Shown: positions 8,288 to 15,663 of the stretch, piece by piece
Numbering within the stretch: the first letter of the stretch is position 1
Layout: each line of letters begins with the position of its first letter
NCBI GenBank assembly: GCA_964587525.1
Contig: CAZPLZ010000025.1
Coordinates: forward strand, 1 to 23,642
Direction of reading: 5' to 3'
Source of the DNA: CAZPLZ01 sp964587525
GTDB lineage: Bacteria; Oederibacteriota; CAKKQC01
DNA: 23,642 nucleotides
Translations under genes and position numbers: made by a program
Notes under the pieces: generated by a model
Seen by the model: only the letters and a program-made list of their open reading frames with translations
The model's database searches: none
Told to the model about the DNA's origin: nothing

Positions 8288-8890
8288 ATGGCGACGATTC
8301 CGTTTGTGCTCAAGTCTCTCTTCTCCTCCAAGCTCCGGGTGAGGGTTCTCTCGCACCTCTTCTCCCATCCGGGGGAGGAGTTCCACGTGCGGTTGCTGGC
8401 CTCGCAGCTTGGGGCGCCCGTTGGGACTACGGGCCGTGAGCTCACCCGTCTGCAGAAGGCCGGAATCTTGTCATCCCAGCGCGTCGGAAATCAGAAGCGC
8501 TATGGTCTGGCAAAGGATTCACCCATCATTGAGGATCTAAGGAGTATCTTTCTCAAGATCTCCGGGGCTGGCTCCGAGTTGCGTGAGGCTCTGGCGAGGA
8601 TTCCTGGATTGGAACTTGCATTCATCTACGGCTCGTACGCTAGCGGGGAAGCGAAGCCGGCGAGCGATATCGACCTCATGGTAGTTGGCGAGGTGACCGA
8701 CCGGCAACTGGCCCCCGTCGTAGCGCGAGTGGAGAGACGTCTGAAGCGTGAGGTCAACTACACGCTTTTTACTCGCGGTGCGGTCGAGAAGAGGACTGGC
8801 AAAGAAGGCGATTTCGTGCATGAAGTGTTTTCCAGTCCCAGACTGCTGCTGATAGGCAAGGTGAGTGACAGACTTCTCCAGTCTGCTTAG
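8288..8890 (+). CDS. ArsR-like HTH plus MNT-type nucleotidyltransferase, antitoxin-like
   Basis: A 200-aa two-domain protein. Residues about 8-90 are a winged helix-turn-helix (LLASQLGAPVGTTGRELTRLQKAGIL, then a YGLAKDSP wing). Residues about 105-200 are a minimal nucleotidyltransferase with GSYASG (115-120) and the metal-binding SDIDL (Asp127, Asp129). Such proteins normally pair with a HEPN-domain protein. In the characterised MntA-HepT systems the nucleotidyltransferase is the antitoxin and AMPylates the HEPN RNase toxin. Here the partner directly downstream overlaps this gene by 26 nt but is reduced to fragments, so this gene looks like an orphan antitoxin or simply a DNA-binding regulator. 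AAGGAG lies 11 nt before the ATG, somewhat long. Both domains appear intact. The whole module is enclosed by the 94-nt direct repeats, a sign of acquisition. Confidence 0.88.
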   Translation: MATIPFVLKSLFSSKLRVRVLSHLFSHPGEEFHVRLLASQLGAPVGTTGRELTRLQKAGILSSQRVGNQKRYGLAKDSPIIEDLRSIFLKISGAGSELREALARIPGLELAFIYGSYASGEAKPASDIDLMVVGEVTDRQLAPVVARVERRLKREVNYTLFTRGAVEKRTGKEGDFVHEVFSSPRLLLIGKVSDRLLQSA

Positions 8891-9033
8891 CGAGGGCCGG
8901 GTCAAGCGTGGCCGCTTCTCGCGATATGGTCGGTACCATATCTCGAAAGGAAGCCGAGGAGGCCATCACCGCGTCCTCCGAATTTGTGGACGGGATCGCC
9001 CAGCGGGTGCAGAAGGCTACAGGAGGGCGTTGA
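8865..9033 (+). pseudogene. Remnant of HEPN-domain partner, internally deleted and frame-shifted
   Basis: A GTG at 8865 opens MTDFSSLLSEGRVKR, closely resembling the usual start of HEPN partners encoded beside HTH-nucleotidyltransferases. After about 15 residues the resemblance is lost. In the +1 frame from about 8926 it resumes with MVGTISRKEAEEAITASSEFVDGIAQ up to the stop at 9031-9033, which looks like the C-terminal helix of the same family. The central region, which should hold the catalytic R-x4-6-H motif, is absent: about 55 residues remain against a typical length of about 130-150. I read this as an internal deletion plus frameshift that destroyed the toxin while sparing the antitoxin. 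Family recognition is by eye. Confidence 0.68.
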
Positions 9034-9086
9034 AGGACTCGGGGGCCATCAGAGTCTTCTGACCCTTAGCCCGGTTGTACATGCGG

Positions 9087-9180
9087 AACCCTCAATTAAA
9101 GGCTTGGGTCGAACAACTCAAAAATCAGTGACGGGTAAGTTGGCGCGGCGGACAGCTAGGTCAGGTGCGCTTGATTCTTT
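9087..9180 (+). repeat. Right copy of 94-nt direct repeat (PorV-like gene 3' end)
   Basis: The sequence is 91/94 identical to 8135-8228. In the PorV reading frame it still encodes NPQLKAWVEQLKNQ and a stop, with Arg to Gln and Asp to Asn changes from the intact gene. No PorV-like sequence precedes it, so this is a transplanted gene end, not a second gene. Its last 20 bases also encode, on the opposite strand, the C-terminus and stop of a 38-aa membrane ORF. Confidence 0.95.
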
Positions 9181-9277
9181 TACGTTTGAGGCTTGCTTTG
9201 GCGATAAGCGTAACAATCACCCCAAACAAAATCACGGCTGTATACGTACCAGCGAGAAACCAATCCATCGCATCCAT
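9161..9277 (-). CDS. Possible 38-aa single-pass membrane protein
   Basis: A short ORF on the minus strand encodes 38 residues: an N-terminal MDAMDWFLAG, a hydrophobic helix (about residues 11-27, TAVILFGVIVTLIAK) and a strongly basic tail KASLKRKRIKRT. This charge pattern predicts the tail on the cytoplasmic side. AGGGTG lies about 5 nt upstream of the ATG. The final six residues and stop are encoded within the 94-nt repeat, so the repeat junction has either preserved or created its end. No family is recognised. The membrane-like composition makes it more credible than a random ORF, but without homologues it stays tentative. Confidence 0.45.
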   Translation of the reverse strand: MDAMDWFLAGTYTAVILFGVIVTLIAKASLKRKRIKRT

Positions 9278-9315
9278 ATTGCACCCTAGCGTATCATCTT
9301 TTAAACTGACCGGGG

Positions 9316-10707
9316 CTAGAGATTGGCTCCGTTGGAGGCGATCACGTCCCGGTACCAGTAGGCTGAGTCTTTCGGGATTCTCCTCTGGGTGGGGTAGTCC
9401 ACGTACACCAGCCCGAACCGCTCCTTGTATCCTTCCGCCCACTCGAAGTTGTCCAGGATGGACCACTGGAAGTAGCCACGCACGTCCACGCCGTCCTGGG
9501 TGGCCCGGCGCAGCTCCCTGAGGTAGCGCGCCAGAAAATCGATGCGGTTGGGATCATGCACCTGGCCGTCCAGTGCCACCCAGTCCATGGAGGAGAGGCC
9601 GTTCTCGGTGATGTACACCGGTAGCTTGTACCGCTCGTAGAAAAATCTAGGGCCCCAGTACAACGCCTCGGAGGTGACCGGCCACCGGATAGCCGTCTGT
9701 GCGTACCCTGTCGGCTGAGGAACAGGCTCGGGTCGCCCACCCTTCCCGGCCCGGATCGGTTCGCCGTTATAGATATTGCACCCAAAGAAATCCAGCGGTT
9801 GGTGCATCGTCGCAAGATCTTTCCGGCTGAACGGCGGCACGTCCTTCCCGTAGAGTTTCAATCCGTCCTCTGGGTACCGCCCCTTGAGAATGGGATCCAG
9901 CCACCACGTGTTGTTCCACACGCTGCGGTCCGCCACCGCGAACATGGCCCGCCGGGCTGCCGCGATGTCTCGAGGAGTCTCCGTGGCCGGGTACTTCACC
10001 ACTCCCACCGGAGCGGCACCCACCTGGACTTTACCCCGTGCGGCCACCCGGATTGCCTGCACTGACTTCCCGTGCGCCAGGAGCGAGTGGTGCGTCATGC
10101 GCAGGATGTCAGCCATGCCGAGCTTCACGCCCGGCGCGTGCACACCGTTGAGGTGCCCCAGCCCGATATAGCACTGGGGCTCATTCTGGGTCATCCAGTG
10201 CTTCACCCGGTCGCCTAACTTTTTCACAACCACCTGGCTGTAGTCGGCGAACCAGTCCGGGCTGTCCGGGTTCAGCCAGCCACCCCGGCAGTACAGCTCG
10301 TAAGGGTAGTCCCAGTGAAAGAGCGTGATGTATGGAACGATTCCGGCGGCCAGCAGTTCATCCACCAACTTATCGTAAAAGGACAGGCCTTTGGGATTCA
10401 CCCGGCCAGTCCCCGCCGGTATGACTCTGGGCCAGGAGATCGAGAGTCGGTACGCGTGAAGCCCGAGCTGCTTCATCAGTTCCACATCCTCCCGGTACCG
10501 GTGGTAGTGGTCGCAGGCCACATCGCCGGTGTGCCCGCTCCAGATCGCACCCGGCTTGCGGCACATCATGTCCCACACGGACAGCCCCTTGCCGTCTTCG
10601 TACGCCGCCCCTTCCACTTGGTAGGCCGCCGCCGCCGCACCCCAGACGAACCCCTCGGGGAACCTGCCCCAGCGGGTAAAAGAAGGCGCTTTCTTGCGAA
10701 GTTTCAT
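9316..10707 (-). CDS. Glycoside hydrolase family 1 beta-glycosidase
   Basis: A 463-aa cytoplasmic TIM-barrel enzyme that hydrolyses beta-glucosides or related disaccharides with retention of configuration. Family 1 hallmarks are present: the N-terminal FPEGFVWGAAAAAYQVEGA, HWDYP, the acid/base motif TQNEP (Glu176) and the nucleophile motif ITENG (Glu368), followed by YFQWSILDNFEWAEGY, which lines the sugar site. The length matches the family norm and there is no signal peptide. The start is taken as the ATG at 10707. An in-frame TTG at 10725 lies upstream of a TACAAT box (10721-10716) that sits 8 nt before the ATG, so the mRNA is probably leaderless. The divergent MFS transporter starts 101 nt away, suggesting an uptake-and-hydrolysis pair. 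Substrate specificity cannot be read from the sequence. Confidence 0.96.
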   Translation of the reverse strand: MKLRKKAPSFTRWGRFPEGFVWGAAAAAYQVEGAAYEDGKGLSVWDMMCRKPGAIWSGHTGDVACDHYHRYREDVELMKQLGLHAYRLSISWPRVIPAGTGRVNPKGLSFYDKLVDELLAAGIVPYITLFHWDYPYELYCRGGWLNPDSPDWFADYSQVVVKKLGDRVKHWMTQNEPQCYIGLGHLNGVHAPGVKLGMADILRMTHHSLLAHGKSVQAIRVAARGKVQVGAAPVGVVKYPATETPRDIAAARRAMFAVADRSVWNNTWWLDPILKGRYPEDGLKLYGKDVPPFSRKDLATMHQPLDFFGCNIYNGEPIRAGKGGRPEPVPQPTGYAQTAIRWPVTSEALYWGPRFFYERYKLPVYITENGLSSMDWVALDGQVHDPNRIDFLARYLRELRRATQDGVDVRGYFQWSILDNFEWAEGYKERFGLVYVDYPTQRRIPKDSAYWYRDVIASNGANL

Positions 10708-10715
10708 GCCCGATG

Positions 10716-10721
10716 ATTGTA
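10716..10721 (-). promoter_or_regulatory. -10-like box TACAAT, 8 nt before the GH1 start
   Basis: On the minus strand TACAAT is followed by 8 nt and the ATG at 10707, with no Shine-Dalgarno between. A -35 element is not clear. The spacing implies that transcription starts at or within a few bases of the ATG. Confidence 0.5.
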
Positions 10722-10741
10722 GCAATCGTGCATCAGCGGTG

Positions 10742-10802
10742 TTGAGCGGGGAGAGATGAGACGGGTATCATAGTTCCACAAGTAAACCAGTCTCAGTGGA
10801 GG
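10742..10802 (+). promoter_or_regulatory. Promoter and strong ribosome binding site of the MFS gene
   Basis: TTGAGC (10742-10747), an 18-nt spacer and TATCAT (10766-10771) form a plausible sigma70-type promoter. GGAGG at 10798-10802, 6 nt before the GTG at 10809, is a near-ideal Shine-Dalgarno and decides that non-ATG start. The contrast with the divergent GH1 gene, which lacks any such site, is marked. Confidence 0.62.
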
Positions 10803-10808
10803 AACAAA

Positions 10809-12026
10809 GTGCCTAAACGAAAGATCAAAGATGCATCTCCGGTTATCAATCAGAATCGTCTGTTCATCGCGAGCTGTCTCTCGCTGGTGACCGCTGCGAT
10901 GGTGTTTATCATCCGCACGGACATCATGGATCCGTTGCGCCTCCAGTTCGATGTGACGTATAAAGCAATTGGCGCTGCGGCGGGCCTGTCGTTCACGGGA
11001 CTAGCCGTTGCGCTCTTCCTCAGCGGACCGCTGTGTGATGTGGTTGGCATGGGGCGGCTCCTGCGGCTGGCGGCTGTCCTGCATATCGCTGGTATCGCCC
11101 TGACGATCTATTCGCCATCGATGGCGATTCTGAGTCTCTCGATGCTTACCGTGGGGTTGGCGCACGGCCTGGTGGAAGGCGTGATCAATCCGCTGTGTGC
11201 GACGATCTATCCAGAAGAGAAGACGAACAAACTGAATGTCTTGCATGCGTGGTGGCCTGGCGGCCTGGTCATCGGCGGTCTGATGGCGGTTGCGTTGACC
11301 CAGATGGGCGCGAGCTGGCAAGTCAAGCAGGCCATGACTTTCCTTCCGGCTGTGGCCTACGGCGTGATGATTCTTGGCTTGAAGTTTCCGCAGACTGAGC
11401 GCGTCGTATCTGGCGTCTCATATGGGGCGATGTTCAAGGAAGCGATCCGGCCGGGATTCTTACTGCTGGCGTTGTGTATGCTCTTGACCGCGGCGACCGA
11501 ACTCGGCCCCAATCAGTGGATGGAATCGGTGCTGAAAGAGACCGCAGAGATGTCGGGCACGCTGGTGCTGGTTTACATCAGCGGCTTAATGTTTGTGCTG
11601 CGGTTCTTCGCTGGCTGGCTGGCCCGCCAGATTACACCAATCGGCATCCTGTACGGCGCTTCGGTGCTGTCCGCGGTTGGCCTGTTCATGCTCAGTGGTG
11701 CCACGTCAGTAGTCTCGGCCTACCTGGCGGCGACGATCTTCGCGGTCGGGATATGCTACTACTGGCCGACGATGCTGGCTGTCGTGTCGGAACGATATCC
11801 CAAGGGTGGTGCATGGCTGATTTGCTTGATGGGAACCATGGGTATGATCTCCATCCAGTTTGTGCTGCCGATTATGGGAGACATTCGGGAGGCGCAGGGC
11901 GCGGCGGCATCCTTCCGCTATGTCTCGGGAGCGCCGGTCTTGCTGAGCGTCATCTTTGCCGGGATGCTGATCTATTACCTCTCCATCCGTGGCTACAAGC
12001 CGGTCCGTCTCAGAGGCAAAGACTAG
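10809..12026 (+). CDS. MFS transporter, sugar-permease-like
   Basis: A 405-aa integral membrane protein with about 12 hydrophobic helices, from LFIASCLSLVTAAMVFII (residues 18-35) to VLLSVIFAGMLIYYLSI near the C-terminus. The segment NVLHAWWPGGLVIGGLMA, with a conserved Asn and His-Ala on an inner helix, recalls FucP-type sugar permeases of the major facilitator superfamily. A polar N-terminus MPKRKIKDASPVINQN lies inside. The start is GTG, supported by GGAGG 6 nt upstream. Its position divergent from the GH1 enzyme suggests it imports a saccharide or glycoside that GH1 then cleaves. The family is reasonably clear; the substrate is inferred only from the neighbour. Confidence 0.88.
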   Translation: MPKRKIKDASPVINQNRLFIASCLSLVTAAMVFIIRTDIMDPLRLQFDVTYKAIGAAAGLSFTGLAVALFLSGPLCDVVGMGRLLRLAAVLHIAGIALTIYSPSMAILSLSMLTVGLAHGLVEGVINPLCATIYPEEKTNKLNVLHAWWPGGLVIGGLMAVALTQMGASWQVKQAMTFLPAVAYGVMILGLKFPQTERVVSGVSYGAMFKEAIRPGFLLLALCMLLTAATELGPNQWMESVLKETAEMSGTLVLVYISGLMFVLRFFAGWLARQITPIGILYGASVLSAVGLFMLSGATSVVSAYLAATIFAVGICYYWPTMLAVVSERYPKGGAWLICLMGTMGMISIQFVLPIMGDIREAQGAAASFRYVSGAPVLLSVIFAGMLIYYLSIRGYKPVRLRGKD

Positions 12027-12076
12027 AGGCATTGTGAATTCGCCGGTAAAGGTGATATGACAAGTTAATTGTTGAT

Positions 12077-12149
<73 letters not shown>

Positions 12150-12202
12150 CGTTTTTTCCCACCCATCAAATTGCATGTCACATGACGGTTAAGAAGCGGG
12201 AT

Positions 12203-13108
12203 ATGGCTCGGACAGGTTCGCGGCTGCGCCTTGCGCTGAGCGCGTTTTTGATTCTGGCCGGTCTTAAGACAGTCTATGCGGTGGACCTGCTCACGCCGTA
12301 TGCCGGCGAGTATGAGGCCAGCCTGGAGTTCGGCGGCCAAGAACGGCGCTACGCAATGCATGTGCCAAAGGCCATCAAATACGGTGGGACGCTCCCGCTC
12401 GTCATCATGCTGCACGGGAGCGGCGGGAACGCGGCAAGCGCCATGGACATGACCCGGATGAATGCGGCGGCCGAAAAGTATGGTTTTCTGGTTGTCTATC
12501 CCAACGGCACAGGCCGGTTAAAGACCAATCTGCTCACCTGGAACGCTGGGAAGTGTTGTGGCTACGCTGCCAAAAACAACGTGGACGACGTGGGGTTTAT
12601 CCGCGCCCTCGTCAACTGGCTTAAGACTACCCGGAAGATCACTCCCGGCGCCATCTTCGTTGCCGGGATGTCCAACGGCGCTGTGCTGTCTCACCGCCTT
12701 GGGTGTGAGCTGGCGGACCAGATCGCTGCCATCGCGCCGGTGGCGGGGTCCTCCGTGCCGGCGGATTGCCAGCCCACCCGGCCGGTGTCCGTCATCCTGT
12801 TCAACGGCACCGCCGACAGGTATGTTCCGTACGAACCAATTAAGCGTGCGGTCTCATTCTGGGTGAAGCGCAACCGCTGCTCCCCATCTCCCAAGACGGA
12901 GCAATGGGGGAAGATTCGCCGGGACACGTACGTGGGATGTGATGAGGGCACCGAGGTGGTGCTCTACACCATCGAGGGGGGAGGTCACGCCTGGCCAGGG
13001 GGCACCAAGAGCACGTGGAACCGAGGTGACATTCCGACCAAAGAGATTTCGGCCTCGGAATTGATCGTGGAGTTCTTCAGCAAGCATGCTCGACGTGTGA
13101 CCGACTAG
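12203..13108 (+). CDS. Secreted PHB-depolymerase / feruloyl-esterase-type hydrolase
   Basis: A 301-aa alpha/beta-hydrolase of the extracellular poly(3-hydroxybutyrate) depolymerase/LpqC-type group, which cleaves ester bonds of polyesters or feruloylated polysaccharides. A signal peptide occupies residues 1-26 (RLRLALSAFLILAGLKTVYA). The oxyanion region is VIMLHGSGGN (67-76). The triad is Ser157 in GMSNGA, Asp205 in NGTADRYVPY and His262 in GGGHAWPGG. CCGYA and NVDDVGF are also typical of the family. The ATG at 12203 gives a normal signal peptide. An ATG at 12182 would add seven residues, and any start further upstream would fall in the tRNA. Its stop shares the CTAG at 13105-13108 with the convergent gene. 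Given the carbohydrate genes nearby, an esterase acting on plant polysaccharide is as likely as a PHB depolymerase. Confidence 0.88.
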   Translation: MARTGSRLRLALSAFLILAGLKTVYAVDLLTPYAGEYEASLEFGGQERRYAMHVPKAIKYGGTLPLVIMLHGSGGNAASAMDMTRMNAAAEKYGFLVVYPNGTGRLKTNLLTWNAGKCCGYAAKNNVDDVGFIRALVNWLKTTRKITPGAIFVAGMSNGAVLSHRLGCELADQIAAIAPVAGSSVPADCQPTRPVSVILFNGTADRYVPYEPIKRAVSFWVKRNRCSPSPKTEQWGKIRRDTYVGCDEGTEVVLYTIEGGGHAWPGGTKSTWNRGDIPTKEISASELIVEFFSKHARRVTD

Positions 13109-13908
13109 AAGCGTTTAGCGGCGCTGGACGTGGGGCGTTGGGGGACAGGTTTGGCGGTTTTGAGGGTCGGCCCTTGGTTGAGATCTTTGACAAGCTGGCG
13201 AAGCTCCGCCCGCAGGTTTGCCCGTTCCTTAAGGAGCCGGCCGATCTGTCGCTCGCTCTTGAAGCTTTCCTTCTGCTGCTTGGTATAGCTGGCCTCGGAG
13301 GCCTTTTTCTGCTGGGTGACGATGCTCAGTTGCTGGGCGAGCTTGTCGATCTTCTTCGATTTGAGATCTCCGTCCATGCGCTGATACTCGAGTTCCCTCT
13401 CCAGCTTCTGTGCGGTCAGGATGACCTCCTGGGCGTGCCGGCGGAGTTTTTTCACTTCGGCATCGCGCATCACGGTAACGACCTTTTGCTTATCGCGTTC
13501 TTCCAGCTCTTTAGTGTGTGCGACCGCCGTATCGCACTGGCGGCTTAAGGCCTCGTGCTCATGCCGCATGGTGGTCATAGCCAGGCGCAACGCGTTGAGT
13601 TCTTTCTGGAGCTGTGACTTGGCCTGGATGGCGTCGGTGGCCTGTCGGCGGACGTTCTCCAGTTCCTGGGTGGGCTGGATGGTCGTTGGCCGCTGACGCT
13701 GGAGGTCCTGTGCAAAAATTTTCCCGCTCCGGCCAGCCTCTGCGAGCTGATCGCGCACGAGGCTGAGTTCCTGATTGACGGCGAGCAACTGTGCGAATCT
13801 GGCGACGGCCTGGACAAGGATGTCCGCCCGGTGTACATTCAACTGCTGGGCCAGATGGCTGACCTCATTGAGTGTGTCTTGCGGGAGGTCCAGCTTCAAC
13901 GATGCCAT
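13105..13908 (-). CDS. Ribbon-helix-helix-like N-terminus fused to long coiled coil
   Basis: A 267-aa protein. Residues 1-45 (ASLKLDLPQDTLNEVSHLA, then NVHRADILVQAVARFAQLL) have the strand-helix-turn-helix pattern of CopG/Arc ribbon-helix-helix DNA-binding domains. From about residue 45 to 240 the chain is charged and heptad-like (QELENVRRQATDAIQAKSQL, AQKLERELEYQRMDGDLKSK), broken only by a proline-containing stretch near 74-80. The tail is short, basic and Pro/Thr/Ser-rich (TLKTAKPVPQRPTSSAAKRF). No enzyme motif is visible. A dimeric DNA-binding head on a long coiled-coil rod suggests an architectural or DNA-tethering role rather than a simple repressor, which is inference. The gene converges on the esterase with a shared CTAG stop and diverges from ThuA with only 19 nt between start codons. 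Confidence 0.75.
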   Translation of the reverse strand: MASLKLDLPQDTLNEVSHLAQQLNVHRADILVQAVARFAQLLAVNQELSLVRDQLAEAGRSGKIFAQDLQRQRPTTIQPTQELENVRRQATDAIQAKSQLQKELNALRLAMTTMRHEHEALSRQCDTAVAHTKELEERDKQKVVTVMRDAEVKKLRRHAQEVILTAQKLERELEYQRMDGDLKSKKIDKLAQQLSIVTQQKKASEASYTKQQKESFKSERQIGRLLKERANLRAELRQLVKDLNQGPTLKTAKPVPQRPTSSAAKRF

Positions 13909-13919
13909 ATGGTGTTGTC

Positions 13920-13926
13920 TTTATAA
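13920..13926. promoter_or_regulatory. Possible -10 box in the 19-nt divergent gap
   Basis: TATAAA on the minus strand (13925-13920) lies 11 nt before the coiled-coil gene ATG, which would give a leader of only a few bases. TTATAA (13921-13926) is palindromic, but the plus-strand version abuts the ThuA ATG directly and is badly placed for it. The promoter for ThuA is not apparent and may lie inside the neighbouring gene. Confidence 0.3.
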
Positions 13927-13927
13927 C

Positions 13928-14842
13928 ATGAAACTCTTATGGCTGATGGCAGTCTCACCGGCACTTATGGCGCTTGCTGGACATCGTGGCACCGCTGTGG
14001 AAATATTGCTGCCTCCCGATGTGATCGAGAAGATCGCATCAGCTGTGCCGGCCAAAGCGCGAGTCAAGCCGGTCCGCAAACGCACCCTGCTGGTCTTTAC
14101 CCTGACCCGTGGGTTTCGGCACAGCTCCATTCCCCACGCCGCCAAAGCCCTGGAGCTGATGGGGAAGGCTACCGGAGCCTACCGCGTCGTCGTCAGCGAT
14201 GACCCCGCCATGTTTGAGCCTAAGCGGCTCAAGCGATTCGACGCTGTGCTCCTGGCCAACACCACCGGCGAGCTGTTCCTGCCACCGGATCTGGACAAGC
14301 TCCCGCCGGCTCAGCGGGAAGCCGCCCGGAAGCGGAACACGGCGCTGAAGGAGAGCCTGCTGTCGTTCGTGCGCGGCGGCAAGGGGTTGGCCGGGATCCA
14401 CTCGGCCACCGATTGCTTCTACGCGTGGCCGGAGTTTGGCGAGATGATCGGAGGGTATTTCAACGGCCATCCGTGGCACCAGCCGGTGGGCATCGTGCTG
14501 GACGATCCGGACCATCCACTGTGCACGGTGTTCGAAGGAGAAGATTTCGAACTGAACGATGAGATTTATCAGTTCAAGGAGCCCTACTCGCGGGAATCCT
14601 TAAGAATTCTTCTGCGGCTGGACCGGAAGAAGACTCCGGAAAGGGGTAACCGATCTGACAACGACTACGCCGTAAGCTGGGTCAGGAGCTACGGGAAGGG
14701 ACGGGTGTTCTACTGCTCCCTCGGCCACCGGGAAGAGATCTTCTGGAACCCTCTGATCCTGCGCTTTTACTTAGACGGCATCCAGTTCGCGCTGGGTGAT
14801 CTGCCCGCGGACACCACGCCTAGTGGTGCGCTGAACGACTAG
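13928..14842 (+). CDS. Exported ThuA-like domain protein
   Basis: A 304-aa protein with a short signal peptide (MKLLWLMAVSPALMALAG). From about residue 50 it forms a ThuA-like, glutamine-amidotransferase-fold domain: LLVFTLTRGFRHSSIPHAAKAL, then DAVLLANTTGE, GKGLAGIHSATDCFYAWPEF, and MIGGYFNGHPWH with ELNDEIYQFKEPYSRESLRIL near the end. GYGKGRVFYCSLGH-like text (SYGKGRVFYCSLGH) closes the domain. ThuA proteins take part in trehalose and other sugar utilisation, recently linked to keto-sugar chemistry alongside Gfo/Idh/MocA enzymes and sugar isomerases, both present in this window. The ATG at 13928 is chosen because it gives the signal peptide. No Shine-Dalgarno precedes it. The stop shares CTAG (14839-14842) with the convergent isomerase gene. 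Confidence 0.88.
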   Translation: MKLLWLMAVSPALMALAGHRGTAVEILLPPDVIEKIASAVPAKARVKPVRKRTLLVFTLTRGFRHSSIPHAAKALELMGKATGAYRVVVSDDPAMFEPKRLKRFDAVLLANTTGELFLPPDLDKLPPAQREAARKRNTALKESLLSFVRGGKGLAGIHSATDCFYAWPEFGEMIGGYFNGHPWHQPVGIVLDDPDHPLCTVFEGEDFELNDEIYQFKEPYSRESLRILLRLDRKKTPERGNRSDNDYAVSWVRSYGKGRVFYCSLGHREEIFWNPLILRFYLDGIQFALGDLPADTTPSGALND

Positions 14843-15663
14843 ATGGTGACGGCCAGCCCGCGGATGTAGTCTGCGGCTTGGCGGTACTCCTCCTCGGAAT
14901 TTAGATGCTCCAGCATGAGGGGGGTATCCGGGTCTAGAGTCTTGAGTTCCTGCAAAAAAGTCCGGTAATCGAGGTTACCCAGCCCGGGGCGGACCTCGTC
15001 CAGATGGACGGTGAGTTCATCTGACAGGGCGATATCCTTCGCGTGGCAGCTCTTGATCTTCGGCCCTAGCTTGGCTACAAACTCTCGGATCACCGCGGCG
15101 TTCTGATAAAAACGCTGTGGGCTCCAGATGATGTTCACCGGATCGAAGTGCACGGCGCACTGCGGGCGGTCAATGGCGGAAAGCAGCGCCAGGTAGCTGT
15201 CCGCCGAATCCGGCGGGATCCAGGCCATGGCTTCCAGCGTGTAGCTCGTGCGCTTTGGTTTCACGGTGTCGATGATCTGCCGGACCGTCTCCACGATGAG
15301 ATCGAAGGTGTCCTGGGTGTAGTGATCGGCATGCGGGCCGTACCAGTGGGTGGTGCTGCGCGACCCGGGAACGTTGACACAGCAACGGGCGCCGACCCGG
15401 TCAGCTAGCGCAAGCCGCTCCACGCACAGCGTGATGGCCTCCCGGCGAGTTTTATCGTCCGGGCTGATGGGGTTGCTCCAGGCGCCCACTTCGGCGATGA
15501 CGATCCCAGCGGCCGCAGCGGCATCTTCGTAGGCCCGCACGGTGGCGTCATCGGCTCTCTCATCTATAGGACAGTAGGCTGCGGTGTACCCATGCTTCTT
15601 CAGTGCTGCGATCCACTCTTCAGGGCTGGCACAGCGTTCCAGGACAGGCCCCCCGAGTCTCAT
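14839..15663 (-). CDS. Sugar phosphate isomerase/epimerase, xylose-isomerase-like TIM barrel
   Basis: A 274-aa cytoplasmic TIM-barrel protein of the AP-endonuclease-2/xylose-isomerase superfamily. Likely metal ligands are Glu144 (TLEAMAW), Asp174 (HFDPVN), His207 (SCHAKD) and Glu252 (LMLEHL), the usual E-D-H-E arrangement. Members isomerise or epimerise keto- and aldose sugars, and some act on oxidised (3-keto) sugars made by Gfo/Idh/MocA enzymes. Its ATG overlaps the stop of the upstream PhyH gene in an ATGA tetranucleotide (15660-15663), so the two are translationally coupled. The pairing suggests a joint pathway on a small hydroxylated substrate, but the actual sugar is unknown. Confidence 0.88.
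   Translation of the reverse strand: MRLGGPVLERCASPEEWIAALKKHGYTAAYCPIDERADDATVRAYEDAAAAAGIVIAEVGAWSNPISPDDKTRREAITLCVERLALADRVGARCCVNVPGSRSTTHWYGPHADHYTQDTFDLIVETVRQIIDTVKPKRTSYTLEAMAWIPPDSADSYLALLSAIDRPQCAVHFDPVNIIWSPQRFYQNAAVIREFVAKLGPKIKSCHAKDIALSDELTVHLDEVRPGLGNLDYRTFLQELKTLDPDTPLMLEHLNSEEEYRQAADYIRGLAVTI

Noticed and set aside
10708..10725. TTG start at 10725 for the GH1 gene
   Set aside because: It lies upstream of the likely -10 box TACAAT and adds six residues not expected at the N-terminus of the family.
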